Source: an uncultured Coriobacteriaceae bacterium
Lineage (GTDB): Bacteria > Actinomycetota > Coriobacteriia > Coriobacteriales > Atopobiaceae
Direction: 5' to 3'
Assembly (NCBI GenBank): GCA_900543875.1
Contig: UQSV01000022.1
Span: 1-26,426, forward strand
DNA: 26,426 nucleotides
The position numbers were made by a program, and so were the translations under genes. Positions 8,395 to 15,882 of the stretch are shown here, in pieces. The number at the start of each line of letters is the position of its first letter. The stretch's first letter is position 1. Under the pieces are notes generated by a model that was not told the DNA's origin, did no database searches, and was given only the letters and a program-made list of their open reading frames with translations.

Positions 8395-9587
8395 TACTTC
8401 TCTCCGTTCAGAATGGCAAGGTAGTCGATAAGATCTTCCTTACTCGAGACTAGATAGCCGCTCGAGCGTACGATGGTCGGCTTTGGCTCTGTGGCTGGCT
8501 TGTTATGGAATAGCCGTTTGCCGAAGAACTTCCCAATAGTCTTGAAGAGCCCGGACTCACCAGCGCGGATTAGAAATCCTCCAAGACGCTGTAGGAATCC
8601 GAGCTTTGGCTTAGGCATTTCTAACCCGTATGCCTCGCAGAGGAGCTCAAGGTACTCGTCGTAGTGAGCTGGGTTAAGGGCAAAATATGCGCCCGCATGC
8701 TTGTTGAGCTCAATCTCGGGATAGCCACCGTTGGCAAGAGCCTGAAGCTGAACCTTTCGGGCTTCTCGATCGGTCATGGTCTGGATGTTCCAGATGAGGT
8801 ATTCAAAGGCCCAGTTGAAGAAGCACCAAGAGTAGCGTTCATAAAGCTCGGGGTCTGCCTTGAGAGCGTCCTTGAGCAAGCAGATGCTCTTGTAGAAATC
8901 GAGCGGAGCCTTGGCTCGCGTCCCAGAAACCGAGCCGGAGCGATTCATCCTGTGGCGAATGAGCTCCTCGTTAACAACGCTGATGGTGCTCGCCTTTGCT
9001 GTGGCGAGAAAAACCAGGTAAAGATCCTCGCTGTTATGAAGCGGAGGATAGCGGAGCTTGTTCTCTTCAATTAAGGAGCGCTTGTACAGCTTGTCCCAGG
9101 GCCAGCCCATAAAAGCGGTAAAAACGAAGTCCTTAATTTCTTCGGGAGAGAAGGTGTCTGCCTTGGGGAGCTGGTTCTCCTTTACAGCCCACTGCGACCC
9201 GAGCTCTTCTCCGGTCTTATCGTCGAAGTTGGTCGACCTGCACACAACAATATCGGCTTGTGTATCTACAGCGCGAGAATACATGGTTTCAAGCATGGAG
9301 GGGTTGTAGATATCGTCCGCATCGAGCATGCAGACGTAATCGCCCGTGGCGTGGTCGAGGCCATTGTTGCGCGCAGTGCCTGGTCCGCCGTTTTCCTGGT
9401 GGATTACTTTAATGCGAGAATCTTGCGACGCTGCTTTAGCGAGAATGCCCGGAGCGGAGTCGGTGGAGCCATCATCCACGCAGATAAGCTCAAAGTCATC
9501 GAGCGTCTGAGCGAGAATGGAGTCGAGCGTCTCTTCCAGGCAGTCCTCTCCGTTATATACGGGGAGGACGATTGAAACCTTTGGCAT
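8394..9587 (-). CDS. Family 2 glycosyltransferase
   Basis: A 397-residue GT2 protein with VSIVLPVYNGE at residues 4-14, VDDGSTD at 37-43, GPGTARNNGLDHA and MLDADD at 87-92. FMGWPWDKLYKR and the following LRYPPLHNSEDLYLVFLA closely parallel FIGWPWDKLYKR and LRFQGLRTTNDAYFVFGA in the 1296-2453 protein, so the two are clear paralogues. The C-terminal ~80 residues differ (basic, FFGKRLF) and lack the S-x-S-Y-R-V-G tail. It is the first gene of a two-gene minus-strand operon and overlaps the next by one base. AGGAC about 8 bases upstream is a weak ribosome binding site for the ATG at 9587. Confidence 0.9.
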   Translation of the reverse strand: MPKVSIVLPVYNGEDCLEETLDSILAQTLDDFELICVDDGSTDSAPGILAKAASQDSRIKVIHQENGGPGTARNNGLDHATGDYVCMLDADDIYNPSMLETMYSRAVDTQADIVVCRSTNFDDKTGEELGSQWAVKENQLPKADTFSPEEIKDFVFTAFMGWPWDKLYKRSLIEENKLRYPPLHNSEDLYLVFLATAKASTISVVNEELIRHRMNRSGSVSGTRAKAPLDFYKSICLLKDALKADPELYERYSWCFFNWAFEYLIWNIQTMTDREARKVQLQALANGGYPEIELNKHAGAYFALNPAHYDEYLELLCEAYGLEMPKPKLGFLQRLGGFLIRAGESGLFKTIGKFFGKRLFHNKPATEPKPTIVRSSGYLVSSKEDLIDYLAILNGEK

Positions 9588-9689
9588 TACTAGTCCTAAC
9601 TGGGCATTTGGTGCTTAGACCGGGTTGAAGCCGCGAAAACGCCGATTTGCAGACGAACACAATAATAGCGAACTGATGTCAATGGGGGC

Positions 9690-9713
9690 GGGTTGAGGTA
9701 AGGGGCTCAACCC
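9690..9713. repeat. Inverted repeat in the divergent region before the RecG-like gene
   Basis: GGGTTGAG at 9690-9697 and CTCAACCC at 9706-9713 form an 8-bp perfect stem with an 8-base loop. There is no T run, so it is more likely an operator or cruciform than a terminator. A TTGACA on the minus strand lies just beside it (9682-9677), but I find no good -10 partner. Confidence 0.4.
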
Positions 9714-9771
9714 ATTACGGGCGTTCGCCTGGGTATCCTGTGCCTTGGCATGGCGTCGAATAGGCTCATCT

Positions 9772-9805
9772 ATCACTCACGATTCTCACTGATGTTATGA
9801 GTGAT
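9772..9805. promoter_or_regulatory. Operator-like inverted repeat upstream of the RecG-like gene
   Basis: ATCACTCA at 9772-9779 and TGAGTGAT at 9798-9805 form a perfect 8-base inverted repeat with an 18-base spacer, ending 26 bases before the ATG at 9832. The gene it precedes encodes a winged helix, so autoregulation is possible. This is inference only. Confidence 0.35.
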
Positions 9806-9831
9806 GTCACTGACGCATGGGTGAGGTGTAA

Positions 9832-10893
9832 ATGGCCCAGCTTAATTCGGGCATCATCAGGCGAACTGCCTTTGACCGTTCGCCCGTCGAGGGCGCTATT
9901 CCGTCTGACCTTGACGATGCCCTGGTTCAGGGAACCTTCGCTCGTGCTCTGAGCCTGACCCCACGGGCGCTCAAGGGGGCAGGGGACACCGCGACGAAGC
10001 TCAAGCGTCTCAACTTTACGAGCGAGGATGGCTCTGTCACCAAGGCAGGGCTGCTCGTTGCGGGCGTTTATCCCCAGCAGTTCTATCCCCGGCTGGTCGT
10101 TGACGTTGCCGTTCACGCTGGGACCGAGAAGGGGGCGTCTGGCGCGCTGCGCTTTCGTGACCGAACGATCTGCGAGGGCACCCTGGGCGAGATGGTCGTG
10201 GACGCGGTCGCAGCCACTGCCAAGAACCTGAGGCGTCGCTCCGTGGTGGTTGGCGCCGGGCGTATCGATGAGCTCGAGGTTCCCGAGGAGGTCATTCAAG
10301 AAGCCATTGCCAACGCCCTGATCCACCGCGACTACAGTCCCCGTTATGACGGCCAGGCCGTCTCTGTCGACATCTTTGACGACCGTATCGAGATTCTTAA
10401 CCCTGGCGGCTTATGTGGCACGAAGACGCAGCTCAACCTTGCTGACGGTTCCTCCTGCTGCCGCAACGCCACTCTCATGAGGCTCATGTCCCTCGTTCCG
10501 CTGCCCGACGGCGCGGGCTCTTCGGCCGAGGGCAATGGCTCGGGCATTCCCATGATGCTTAGGGAGTGTCGCGAGCGAGGGCTCCCCGAGCCTGAGTTTT
10601 GCCCTCGGCTCGACAGCTTCAAGGTGATTCTGTACAGGCCAGTGGATTCTGGTGCCTCCGTACGGCGCGTAGCGTCTCGGCTGCAATTGACTGCTACACC
10701 GGGCAGTGATTGTGTGCTCGAGATCATCGGTGACCGTGGGGAGATGTCTGCCAGCGATCTGGTGAGGGAGACGGGGCTGTCCATGAACCAGGTGCGCTAC
10801 CGCATCAAGCCGCTTCTGGAGGCTGGTCTCATCGAGGCCACGGCGCCCAAGACGAGCAGGCTGCGCAAGTATCGATTGGCGCAGAGGCACTAG
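9832..10893 (+). CDS. RecG-like/AlbA_2-family ATP-binding protein, N terminus missing
   Basis: This 353-residue protein matches the C-terminal two-thirds of proteins often labelled ATP-dependent DNA helicase RecG-related or AlbA_2-domain transcriptional regulators. VPEEVIQEAIANALIHRDYS at about residues 150-169 and VSVDIFDDRIEILNPGGL at about 180-197 are the HATPase_c_4 ATP-binding core (N box and glycine motif). EGNGSGIPMMLRECRERGLP continues the domain, and residues ~300-350 are a winged helix. The Schlafen/AlbA_2 domain that normally occupies the first ~110 residues is absent: a TAA directly precedes the ATG, and GAGGTG forms the ribosome binding site. I see no trace of the missing domain upstream. 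It is likely a regulator or a defence-associated protein, or a decayed remnant that is still translated. Confidence 0.8.
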   Translation: MAQLNSGIIRRTAFDRSPVEGAIPSDLDDALVQGTFARALSLTPRALKGAGDTATKLKRLNFTSEDGSVTKAGLLVAGVYPQQFYPRLVVDVAVHAGTEKGASGALRFRDRTICEGTLGEMVVDAVAATAKNLRRRSVVVGAGRIDELEVPEEVIQEAIANALIHRDYSPRYDGQAVSVDIFDDRIEILNPGGLCGTKTQLNLADGSSCCRNATLMRLMSLVPLPDGAGSSAEGNGSGIPMMLRECRERGLPEPEFCPRLDSFKVILYRPVDSGASVRRVASRLQLTATPGSDCVLEIIGDRGEMSASDLVRETGLSMNQVRYRIKPLLEAGLIEATAPKTSRLRKYRLAQRH

Positions 10894-11011
10894 TGCGTGC
10901 GTGTTTGGTGCGGTGACGGCGTCTTTGGGTACCGCTGGGCCTTCTCGCGCGGATCTTTGAAAAATGAATTTAGTTGCGCCACAACGCCGTAAGCAGGGGA
11001 GATGGCTGCGG

Positions 11012-11036
11012 GCGCCTCGCAATATTGCGTGGGCGC
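11012..11036. repeat. Palindromic element CGCAATATTGCG with flanking arms
   Basis: A perfect 12-bp palindrome, CGCAATATTGCG (11018-11029), is flanked by GCGCC (11012-11016) and GGCGC (11032-11036). It lies between the RecG-like gene and the NERD gene. It is followed by A residues, not T, so it is not a plus-strand terminator. It could be an operator for the downstream promoter region. Confidence 0.45.
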
Positions 11037-11069
11037 AAAAACCGTTGACCGACCTCGGCAATAATGTCC

Positions 11070-11091
11070 CTAGAATGGACTAATATTCTAG
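11070..11091 (+). promoter_or_regulatory. Promoter region with embedded palindrome, NERD gene
   Basis: CTAGAAT (11070-11076) and ATTCTAG (11085-11091) form a perfect 7-bp inverted repeat over an AT-rich patch that includes TAGAAT and TAATAT, both possible -10 boxes. TTGACC at 11045-11050 is the likely -35, although its spacing to TAGAAT is 20 bases. A repressor bound here would cover the promoter. The exact boxes are uncertain. Confidence 0.4.
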
Positions 11092-11190
11092 TGCCATGCG
11101 CGGGAGGCTCCTTAGGTGCGAGCCCCCTTCTTTACTCGCGTGCTCCTCTCGCGCATGGTGCCTTTTGGCCCCCTATGGGCCTTTTTCTTT
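11091..11190 (+). ncRNA. Structured leader or small RNA ending in a terminator
   Basis: Bases 11091-11107 pair with 11145-11161 in a 17-bp stem with three G-U pairs, closing a 37-base loop. Six bases later a short hairpin, GGCCC (11167-11171) with GGGCC (11177-11181), is followed by TTTTTCTTT, a standard rho-independent terminator. The terminator lies upstream of the NERD start at 11243, so most transcripts from the promoter at about 11070 should stop here unless they are antiterminated. Either this is an attenuator or riboswitch-like leader, or it is an independent ~100-base RNA. It matches no RNA class that I recognise; no T-box motif is visible. Confidence 0.5.
11167..11190 (+). terminator. 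Intrinsic terminator in the NERD-gene leader
   Basis: A GGCCC/GGGCC stem with a 5-base loop is followed by TTTTTCTTT. It sits about 53 bases before the GTG start of the NERD gene. Confidence 0.7.
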
Positions 11191-11214
11191 AATGTCCCGC
11201 TTGTTCGATACCAT

Positions 11215-11237
11215 CCTCCCAACTAAAGCTTGGGAGG
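11215..11237 (+). promoter_or_regulatory. Hairpin sequestering the NERD-gene ribosome binding site
   Basis: CCTCCCAA (11215-11222) pairs perfectly with TTGGGAGG (11230-11237) over a 7-base loop. The 3' arm contains GGGAGG, the Shine-Dalgarno sequence 5 bases before the GTG at 11243. When the stem is folded, translation should be blocked. Together with the upstream terminator this gives two successive control points. Confidence 0.6.
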
Positions 11238-11242
11238 TCATC

Positions 11243-12457
11243 GTGGGCAAGACGGTCAAGAAGGTTCACCAGCAGGGGCGCATCCACAAGCACGCCAGCA
11301 TCGATGCGACGCCGGAGACGCCCGCGCAAATCCACGCGCGCATCTACAAGGGTATTAGGGTGGATTGCCCCAGCTGTGGCGCCAGGGTCGTCCTGGCCTC
11401 GCTTGCGGGCGATAGCCGTCCCTTCTCCTGCCCTTCCTGCGGCGGCATGCTATCCGAGGCCACTTATGACGCCTGCGCCCGCGAGCTTGCCGCACAAAAC
11501 GACGAGGCTAAGGCCGTTGTCGACGCAGCCAAAGTCCTCGAAGGTCAGCTGGAGCAGGCGGGGCTCGTCCGCAAGCTTTATCTCAAGGCCCGCCTCGCCC
11601 TGGGCCGGCGAAGGGTTGAGGATGCCCGTGAGCGCTACGCGCAAGGCCGCGCGCTCTACTTTCGCCTTGCCCAGTGCCGCTACTACGTGAGCCGGTGGTT
11701 CCGCGCAACGGGAACGCGCCTTGAGTCTGCCCCGGACGTCAAGGGCGAGGAGCGCTATGCCCTCAAGGCCCGCTATGAGGGCGGCTCCTTTTCGGTGGCG
11801 CCCGCGGACACTCGGGCCTTGTCCCGTGGCGTGGTGGGCGAGTGGGCGCTGTTTGAGGCGCTGCGCGCTCGCACCCGTGACACCTCTTCGCCACTGTTTG
11901 GGGCTCAGCTTGCGACGAACCTCTTTCTGCCTGTGGCCTCGCGTTCGCTGCCGCGTCGCTCGGGCGTGCTGGCCCCGCTGTGGCGCCAGGTCGACGCGGT
12001 GCTCTTTAGCGAGGTGGGAGCCTTTGTCTTTGAGGCCAAGAGCAAGCGTGCGGCGGTGAAGCAGTGCGCCATGCACGCAGACTCGCTCGAGGAGGTGGCA
12101 GACGGCCTTACGCTCGACGACATTTACGAGGTAACGGTGTTTGTGGAGCCTCTTTCCTTCGAGAGCGCCGAGGCTGGATTTAGCACGGGCAACGTGTTTG
12201 TTGGTGCCCTTGACTGCGAGGGCGTGGAGGACTTCGTTGCGGCGATCGAGCGCAAGGTGGCCGAGCTGCGCGAGCGGGGCGTGAGCGTTATGAGCGTCGA
12301 GCGCTGCGAGGAGCTGGCGCGCGACCTTACCCTGCGCTATGGCGACCTGGGGCGCGGCAAGATGCACCGGCACATCGCGCGCCTGCGCGAGATTTCGTTT
12401 GGCGGCACCGTTGGCGCGGGCCATCAGGTGTTCACCTCTGGCTCGATGTGCCGCTAG
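11243..12457 (+). CDS. Zinc-ribbon NERD-domain protein (putative nuclease)
   Basis: With the GTG start at 11243 the protein has 404 residues; the frame is open from 11096, but that stretch crosses a terminator, and GGGAGG precedes the GTG. An N-terminal zinc ribbon has CPSC at residues 42-45 and 63-66. A basic, helical region follows (residues ~80-170, coiled-coil-like). The NERD domain starts near GVVGEWALFEAL and continues through RSGVLAPLWRQVDAVLFSEV to GAFVFEAKSKR; Glu, Asp and the E-x-K pair match the nuclease-like core of the NERD family, related to restriction-type folds. The family appears in DNA-processing and defence contexts, but its substrate is mostly unknown. A direct-repeat array and an AAA ATPase gene follow. 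Nuclease activity is inferred from the domain. Confidence 0.75.
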   Translation: MGKTVKKVHQQGRIHKHASIDATPETPAQIHARIYKGIRVDCPSCGARVVLASLAGDSRPFSCPSCGGMLSEATYDACARELAAQNDEAKAVVDAAKVLEGQLEQAGLVRKLYLKARLALGRRRVEDARERYAQGRALYFRLAQCRYYVSRWFRATGTRLESAPDVKGEERYALKARYEGGSFSVAPADTRALSRGVVGEWALFEALRARTRDTSSPLFGAQLATNLFLPVASRSLPRRSGVLAPLWRQVDAVLFSEVGAFVFEAKSKRAAVKQCAMHADSLEEVADGLTLDDIYEVTVFVEPLSFESAEAGFSTGNVFVGALDCEGVEDFVAAIERKVAELRERGVSVMSVERCEELARDLTLRYGDLGRGKMHRHIARLREISFGGTVGAGHQVFTSGSMCR

Positions 12458-12458
12458 C

Positions 12459-12553
12459 GTCGATTTGAGCGATTTGGTGAGCTTCACGGTACTTGGCGTC
12501 GATTTAGTAAGCTTCACGGCGATTTGAGCGATATTATCGATTTGAGCGATTTG
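12459..12553. repeat. Short direct-repeat array between the NERD and AAA genes
   Basis: Three copies of CGATTTGAGCGAT occur at 12461-12473, 12520-12532 and 12538-12550. A longer related unit, CGATTTGGTGAGCTTCACGG (12470-12489), recurs as CGATTTAGTAAGCTTCACGG (12500-12519). The array fills most of the 121-base gap between the NERD stop and the AAA start. Its iteron-like layout suggests a multi-site protein-binding region, or repeat expansion. Confidence 0.7.
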
Positions 12554-12578
12554 TCATTCCGAAGGAAAGGAGGGCTTC

Positions 12579-13667
12579 GTGATTAATCCTTTTAGGCCCA
12601 CGGCTGGCGCTGAGCCCCCTAGCCTTATCGGCCGCGACAAGGTGGTCGTCGATTTCATCGAGGGTCTTCAGGGCGGCGTTGGAGCCCCTGGTAGGCTCAT
12701 GAAGATTACTGGCCCCCGCGGCTCGGGCAAGACGGTCCTTCTCACCGAGCTGGGCGAGAAGGCCGCCAACCTTGGCTGGAAGGTCGTGAACGTCGCTGCT
12801 GGCGCAGACCTTATCCCCGATCTCGTGTATGAGCTCGAGCCACCCGTCTCAATCGAAGGGGCCAACCTGGCCGCCAATGCCATGCTAGCCTCGGCCGACG
12901 TGACGGTGGTGCGCAAGGAGCCCAACCTCCGAGCTCTCATGAAGAACGCCGCAGCCGCCTCGAACGGCCTGCTCGTCACCGTTGACGAGGTTCAGGATGC
13001 CTCGACCGAGGATATGCAGCGCATCGCGCACTCCGTACAGCTTCTCATTCGTGAGAAGGTCGACATCGCCTTTGTGTTTGCTGGCCTGCCCTCCGGCGTC
13101 CTTGACGTTGTCAACGGCAAGGCCCTTACCTTCCTGCGCCGCGCGGTAGGGGAGAGCCTTGGCCTCATCAACCAGGTAGAGGTGGGCATTTCGCTTACGG
13201 ACAGCTTTGCCGCGACGGGGCTTGAGCTGGCTGGCGACCAGGTTGCCCAGATGGCACGCGCCACGAAAGGCTACGCCTACCTCATTCAGCTCGTTGGCTA
13301 CTACGTTTGGCAGAGGGCGGACGCGCACCGCGAGAAGGACGTGGCGGTGAGCTCGGGCGACGTAGAGCTTGGCGTCGACATTGCCATGCAGCGCTTCCAT
13401 GAGGATGTGCACGAGCCGGCCCTTGCCGGGCTAACCAAGGGTGCCATCGAATACCTGCTTGCCATGTGCGATGACGAGCGCGCCTCGAAGACGTCTGACG
13501 TTGCCGCGCGCATGGAGCGCACCACAAGCGCAACCTCGTCGTTTAGACGCTCGCTGCTTCAGCGCCAGGTCATCGAGGTGCCCATGCGCGGCTACGTTGC
13601 GTTCGCCATTCCCTTCCTGAGGGACTATCTCCTCGATAACAGGGAAGAGCTGCTCGACAGGTTCTAG
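12579..13667 (+). CDS. AAA-type ATPase with C-terminal winged helix
   Basis: A 362-residue ATP-binding protein of the ORC/STAND-like AAA_16 group common in actinobacteria. The N terminus, NPFRPTAGAEPPSLIGRD, is the family's entry motif. Walker A GPRGSGKT is at residues 45-52 and Walker B LLVTVDEVQDA has Asp136-Glu137. FAGLPSGVLDVVN is the sensor-1 region, ATKGYAYLIQLVGYYVW the sensor-2 helical lid, and residues ~285-355 a winged helix that may bind DNA. The start is a GTG with a strong AAGGAGGG 5 bases upstream. It follows the NERD gene across a repeat array and converges with the TetM-like gene 35 bases later. The function is unknown; pairing with a NERD nuclease suggests DNA handling or defence. 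Confidence 0.8.
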   Translation: MINPFRPTAGAEPPSLIGRDKVVVDFIEGLQGGVGAPGRLMKITGPRGSGKTVLLTELGEKAANLGWKVVNVAAGADLIPDLVYELEPPVSIEGANLAANAMLASADVTVVRKEPNLRALMKNAAAASNGLLVTVDEVQDASTEDMQRIAHSVQLLIREKVDIAFVFAGLPSGVLDVVNGKALTFLRRAVGESLGLINQVEVGISLTDSFAATGLELAGDQVAQMARATKGYAYLIQLVGYYVWQRADAHREKDVAVSSGDVELGVDIAMQRFHEDVHEPALAGLTKGAIEYLLAMCDDERASKTSDVAARMERTTSATSSFRRSLLQRQVIEVPMRGYVAFAIPFLRDYLLDNREELLDRF

Positions 13668-13702
13668 GTAGCTTTCGTCTTGGTGCGTGCGGCACAGGCC
13701 GT

Positions 13703-15736
13703 CTACCCTGCAAAGAACGATGCGTCTGCCTCGCGCCAGGGGCGCAGGAGGGTGGGGTCGTCCTTTACGTGGGCGTGGGCTGGCACCTCGTTCCACTTGA
13801 CGGTGTAGCCCGCGCCGTGGCTGCAGAAGACGGAGTCAGGCGTGTTGGGCAGGTCTGCCTCGGGATCATAGGCCATCTGCTCGATGACCTTCTCGGCATC
13901 ATGGCAGGGTTCGTAGCCCGCAAGCTCAAGCGTGAGGCTGCCGCGGCCGCTCGTGTAGGCCGCCACGTCTATCGCATAGTCTCCCAACTCGCTGGCCGGC
14001 AGCTCGCCTGCGATCGTGGCCGTCTCACCCGTCGCATCGGGCGAGCCAAAGCGCGCGTGCATGCGTGTGAGGTCTGCCAGGGCGCGGCCGATCTTGTTTG
14101 CCGGAATGGCAAGCTCAAAGTGGTACCACGGCTCGAGCAGCACGCAGTGGCCCTGCTCCCGCGCGCACATGAGCGCCTGGCGCACTGCCCGGTAGGTGGC
14201 CTGCCTAAAGTCGCCGCCCTCGGTGTGCTTGGCGTGCGCACGTCCCGCGCACAGCGTGATGCGCACGTCGGTAAGGGGCGCGCCCGTGAGGGTGCCCAGG
14301 TGGTCGCGCTCCATGGCGTTGGTGAGGATGAGGCGCTGCCAGTTGCGGTCGAGCTCGTCCTCGCTGCAGCGCGTGCCAAACACGACGCCGCTGCCGCGCT
14401 CGCCCGGCTCCAGCAGCAGATGCGCCTCGGCATAGTGGCACAGCGGCTCAAAGTGGCCAATGCCCATCTGCGGCGCGTCGATCGTCTCCTTATAGAGGAT
14501 GCGCCCGGGGCCAAAGCTCACGGCAAGGCCATAGCGCCGCTGCAGCAGCTCGCGCACGACCTCGAGCTGAACGGCGCCCATGAGCTGCAACCTTACCTGC
14601 TGCACCCGCTCGTCCCAGGCAACGCCCAGCATTGGGTCCTCCTCGGCCAGCTCGCGCAGGGCCAAGAGCACCGCATGGCTGTCCGTGCCCTCGCCGGGCT
14701 CCACGCCGTAGGCCAGGACAGGTGCCAGCACGGGCGGCTCGCCCGCGGGCTCGGCGCCCAGCACGTCTCCCGGGCGCACATGGCTAAGGCCCGTGACCGC
14801 ACAGGTGCGCCCGGCCGCGACCTCGCTTGCGAGCTCGAACCGCTCGCCGGTGTAGACGCGCAGCTGGTTGGCCTTCTCGACCCAGGGTTTGCCGGCATCG
14901 ATGCCCTCTAGCTGCTGCTTTGCACGCAACGTGCCGCCCGTGACCTTGAGCCAGCAGAGACGCTCGCCGCCCTCGTGGCTCACGCGGTACACTCGTGCGG
15001 CAAACGCGGTGGGCCAGCTGGGCTGCGGGCCTAGGACAACCAGGGCGTCGAGCAGCTCGGTGACGCCCTGGTTCTTGAGCGCCGAGCCAAACAGAACGGG
15101 GAAGACGCGCCGCTTGCCCACAAGTTGCGCGAGGGTGGCGGGTGCGAGCACGCCCGTCTCGAGATATTCGTCGAGGGCCGTCTCGTCGGTTGCGGCGGCT
15201 GCCTCGAGGGCGTCGCTGGCGTTGGCGCATGTGCTGGCCCCGCGCATGAGCCCGTCCGCATCGATGAGCTCGCCGCCGTCTGCGGCAAGGTGGGCGCGCA
15301 GGCTTGCGAGCACCTCCGCGCGCGTCTGGGGCGTGTCGCCGTCTGGCAGCAGGTCCATCTTGTTGGCAAAGACAAAGGTGGGGATGGCGCGTCGCGCAAG
15401 GAGGCGCCAGAGGGTCTCGGTGTGGCCTTGCACGTCGTCGTTTGCGCCCACTACCAACACGGCGCAGTCAACGGCCGAAAGCACGCGCTCCGCCTCGGCC
15501 GAGAAGTCGACGTGGCCGGGCGCGTCGACGATCGTGACGCTGCGGCCCGCATGCTCGAGCTCGGCCTGGGCGGCAAAGATCGTGATGCCGCGCTCGCGCT
15601 CCATCTCGTTGGTGTCGAGCGCGGAGTCTCCGTGGTCCACGCGACCCAGCCTGCGCGTGCGGCCGGCATCGTAGAGCAGGGCCTCCGCGAGCGTGGTCTT
15701 TCCTGCGTCGACGTGTGCGAGCAACCCTACGATCAC
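13703..15736 (-). CDS. TetM/EF-G-like translation-factor GTPase
   Basis: A 677-residue translation GTPase of the tetracycline-ribosomal-protection superfamily. G motifs: AHVDAGKTT at residues 7-15, RGIT at 49-52, DAPGH at 71-75 (DTPGH in most relatives), NKMD at 125-128 and GSALKNQGV. EF-G-like domains follow, ending in PDSVFCSHGAGYTVKW, a tail seen in the chromosomal branch of the family. The loop that in TetM reads YYSPVS and enters the tetracycline site is replaced here (GRAHAKHTEGGDFR), so resistance should not be assumed. The frame is open far upstream, but the start is the GTG at 15736, with GGGAGG 4 bases before it and the first G motif directly after. It probably acts on the ribosome, possibly in rescue or stress. 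Confidence 0.85.
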   Translation of the reverse strand: MIVGLLAHVDAGKTTLAEALLYDAGRTRRLGRVDHGDSALDTNEMERERGITIFAAQAELEHAGRSVTIVDAPGHVDFSAEAERVLSAVDCAVLVVGANDDVQGHTETLWRLLARRAIPTFVFANKMDLLPDGDTPQTRAEVLASLRAHLAADGGELIDADGLMRGASTCANASDALEAAAATDETALDEYLETGVLAPATLAQLVGKRRVFPVLFGSALKNQGVTELLDALVVLGPQPSWPTAFAARVYRVSHEGGERLCWLKVTGGTLRAKQQLEGIDAGKPWVEKANQLRVYTGERFELASEVAAGRTCAVTGLSHVRPGDVLGAEPAGEPPVLAPVLAYGVEPGEGTDSHAVLLALRELAEEDPMLGVAWDERVQQVRLQLMGAVQLEVVRELLQRRYGLAVSFGPGRILYKETIDAPQMGIGHFEPLCHYAEAHLLLEPGERGSGVVFGTRCSEDELDRNWQRLILTNAMERDHLGTLTGAPLTDVRITLCAGRAHAKHTEGGDFRQATYRAVRQALMCAREQGHCVLLEPWYHFELAIPANKIGRALADLTRMHARFGSPDATGETATIAGELPASELGDYAIDVAAYTSGRGSLTLELAGYEPCHDAEKVIEQMAYDPEADLPNTPDSVFCSHGAGYTVKWNEVPAHAHVKDDPTLLRPWREADASFFAG

Positions 15737-15882
15737 GTGGCCTCCCGGGAAATGAGCTTGCGGCGTGCACCACACCAAAACGAGGCTGGGATGGTCTGTG
15801 GCCCTGTCCCTGCGGTTGCGGCGTGCGCTGCGCCAATACCCTCGTATTGTCTCGCGAGGACACGCTTGGGTGCAAATGCCTT

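Noticed and set aside
12459..12553. CRISPR array
   Set aside because: The repeats are too short (13-20 bases), irregularly spaced and without uniform unique spacers; no cas gene is present.
13769..14911. Plus-strand frame of 380 codons
   Set aside because: It is the antisense shadow of the TetM-like gene, with Ala/His/Arg-rich composition and no motif.
13703..15736. Acquired tetracycline-resistance gene
   Set aside because: The family is right, but the loop needed for drug displacement is replaced and there is no mobile-element context, so I call it only TetM/EF-G-like.
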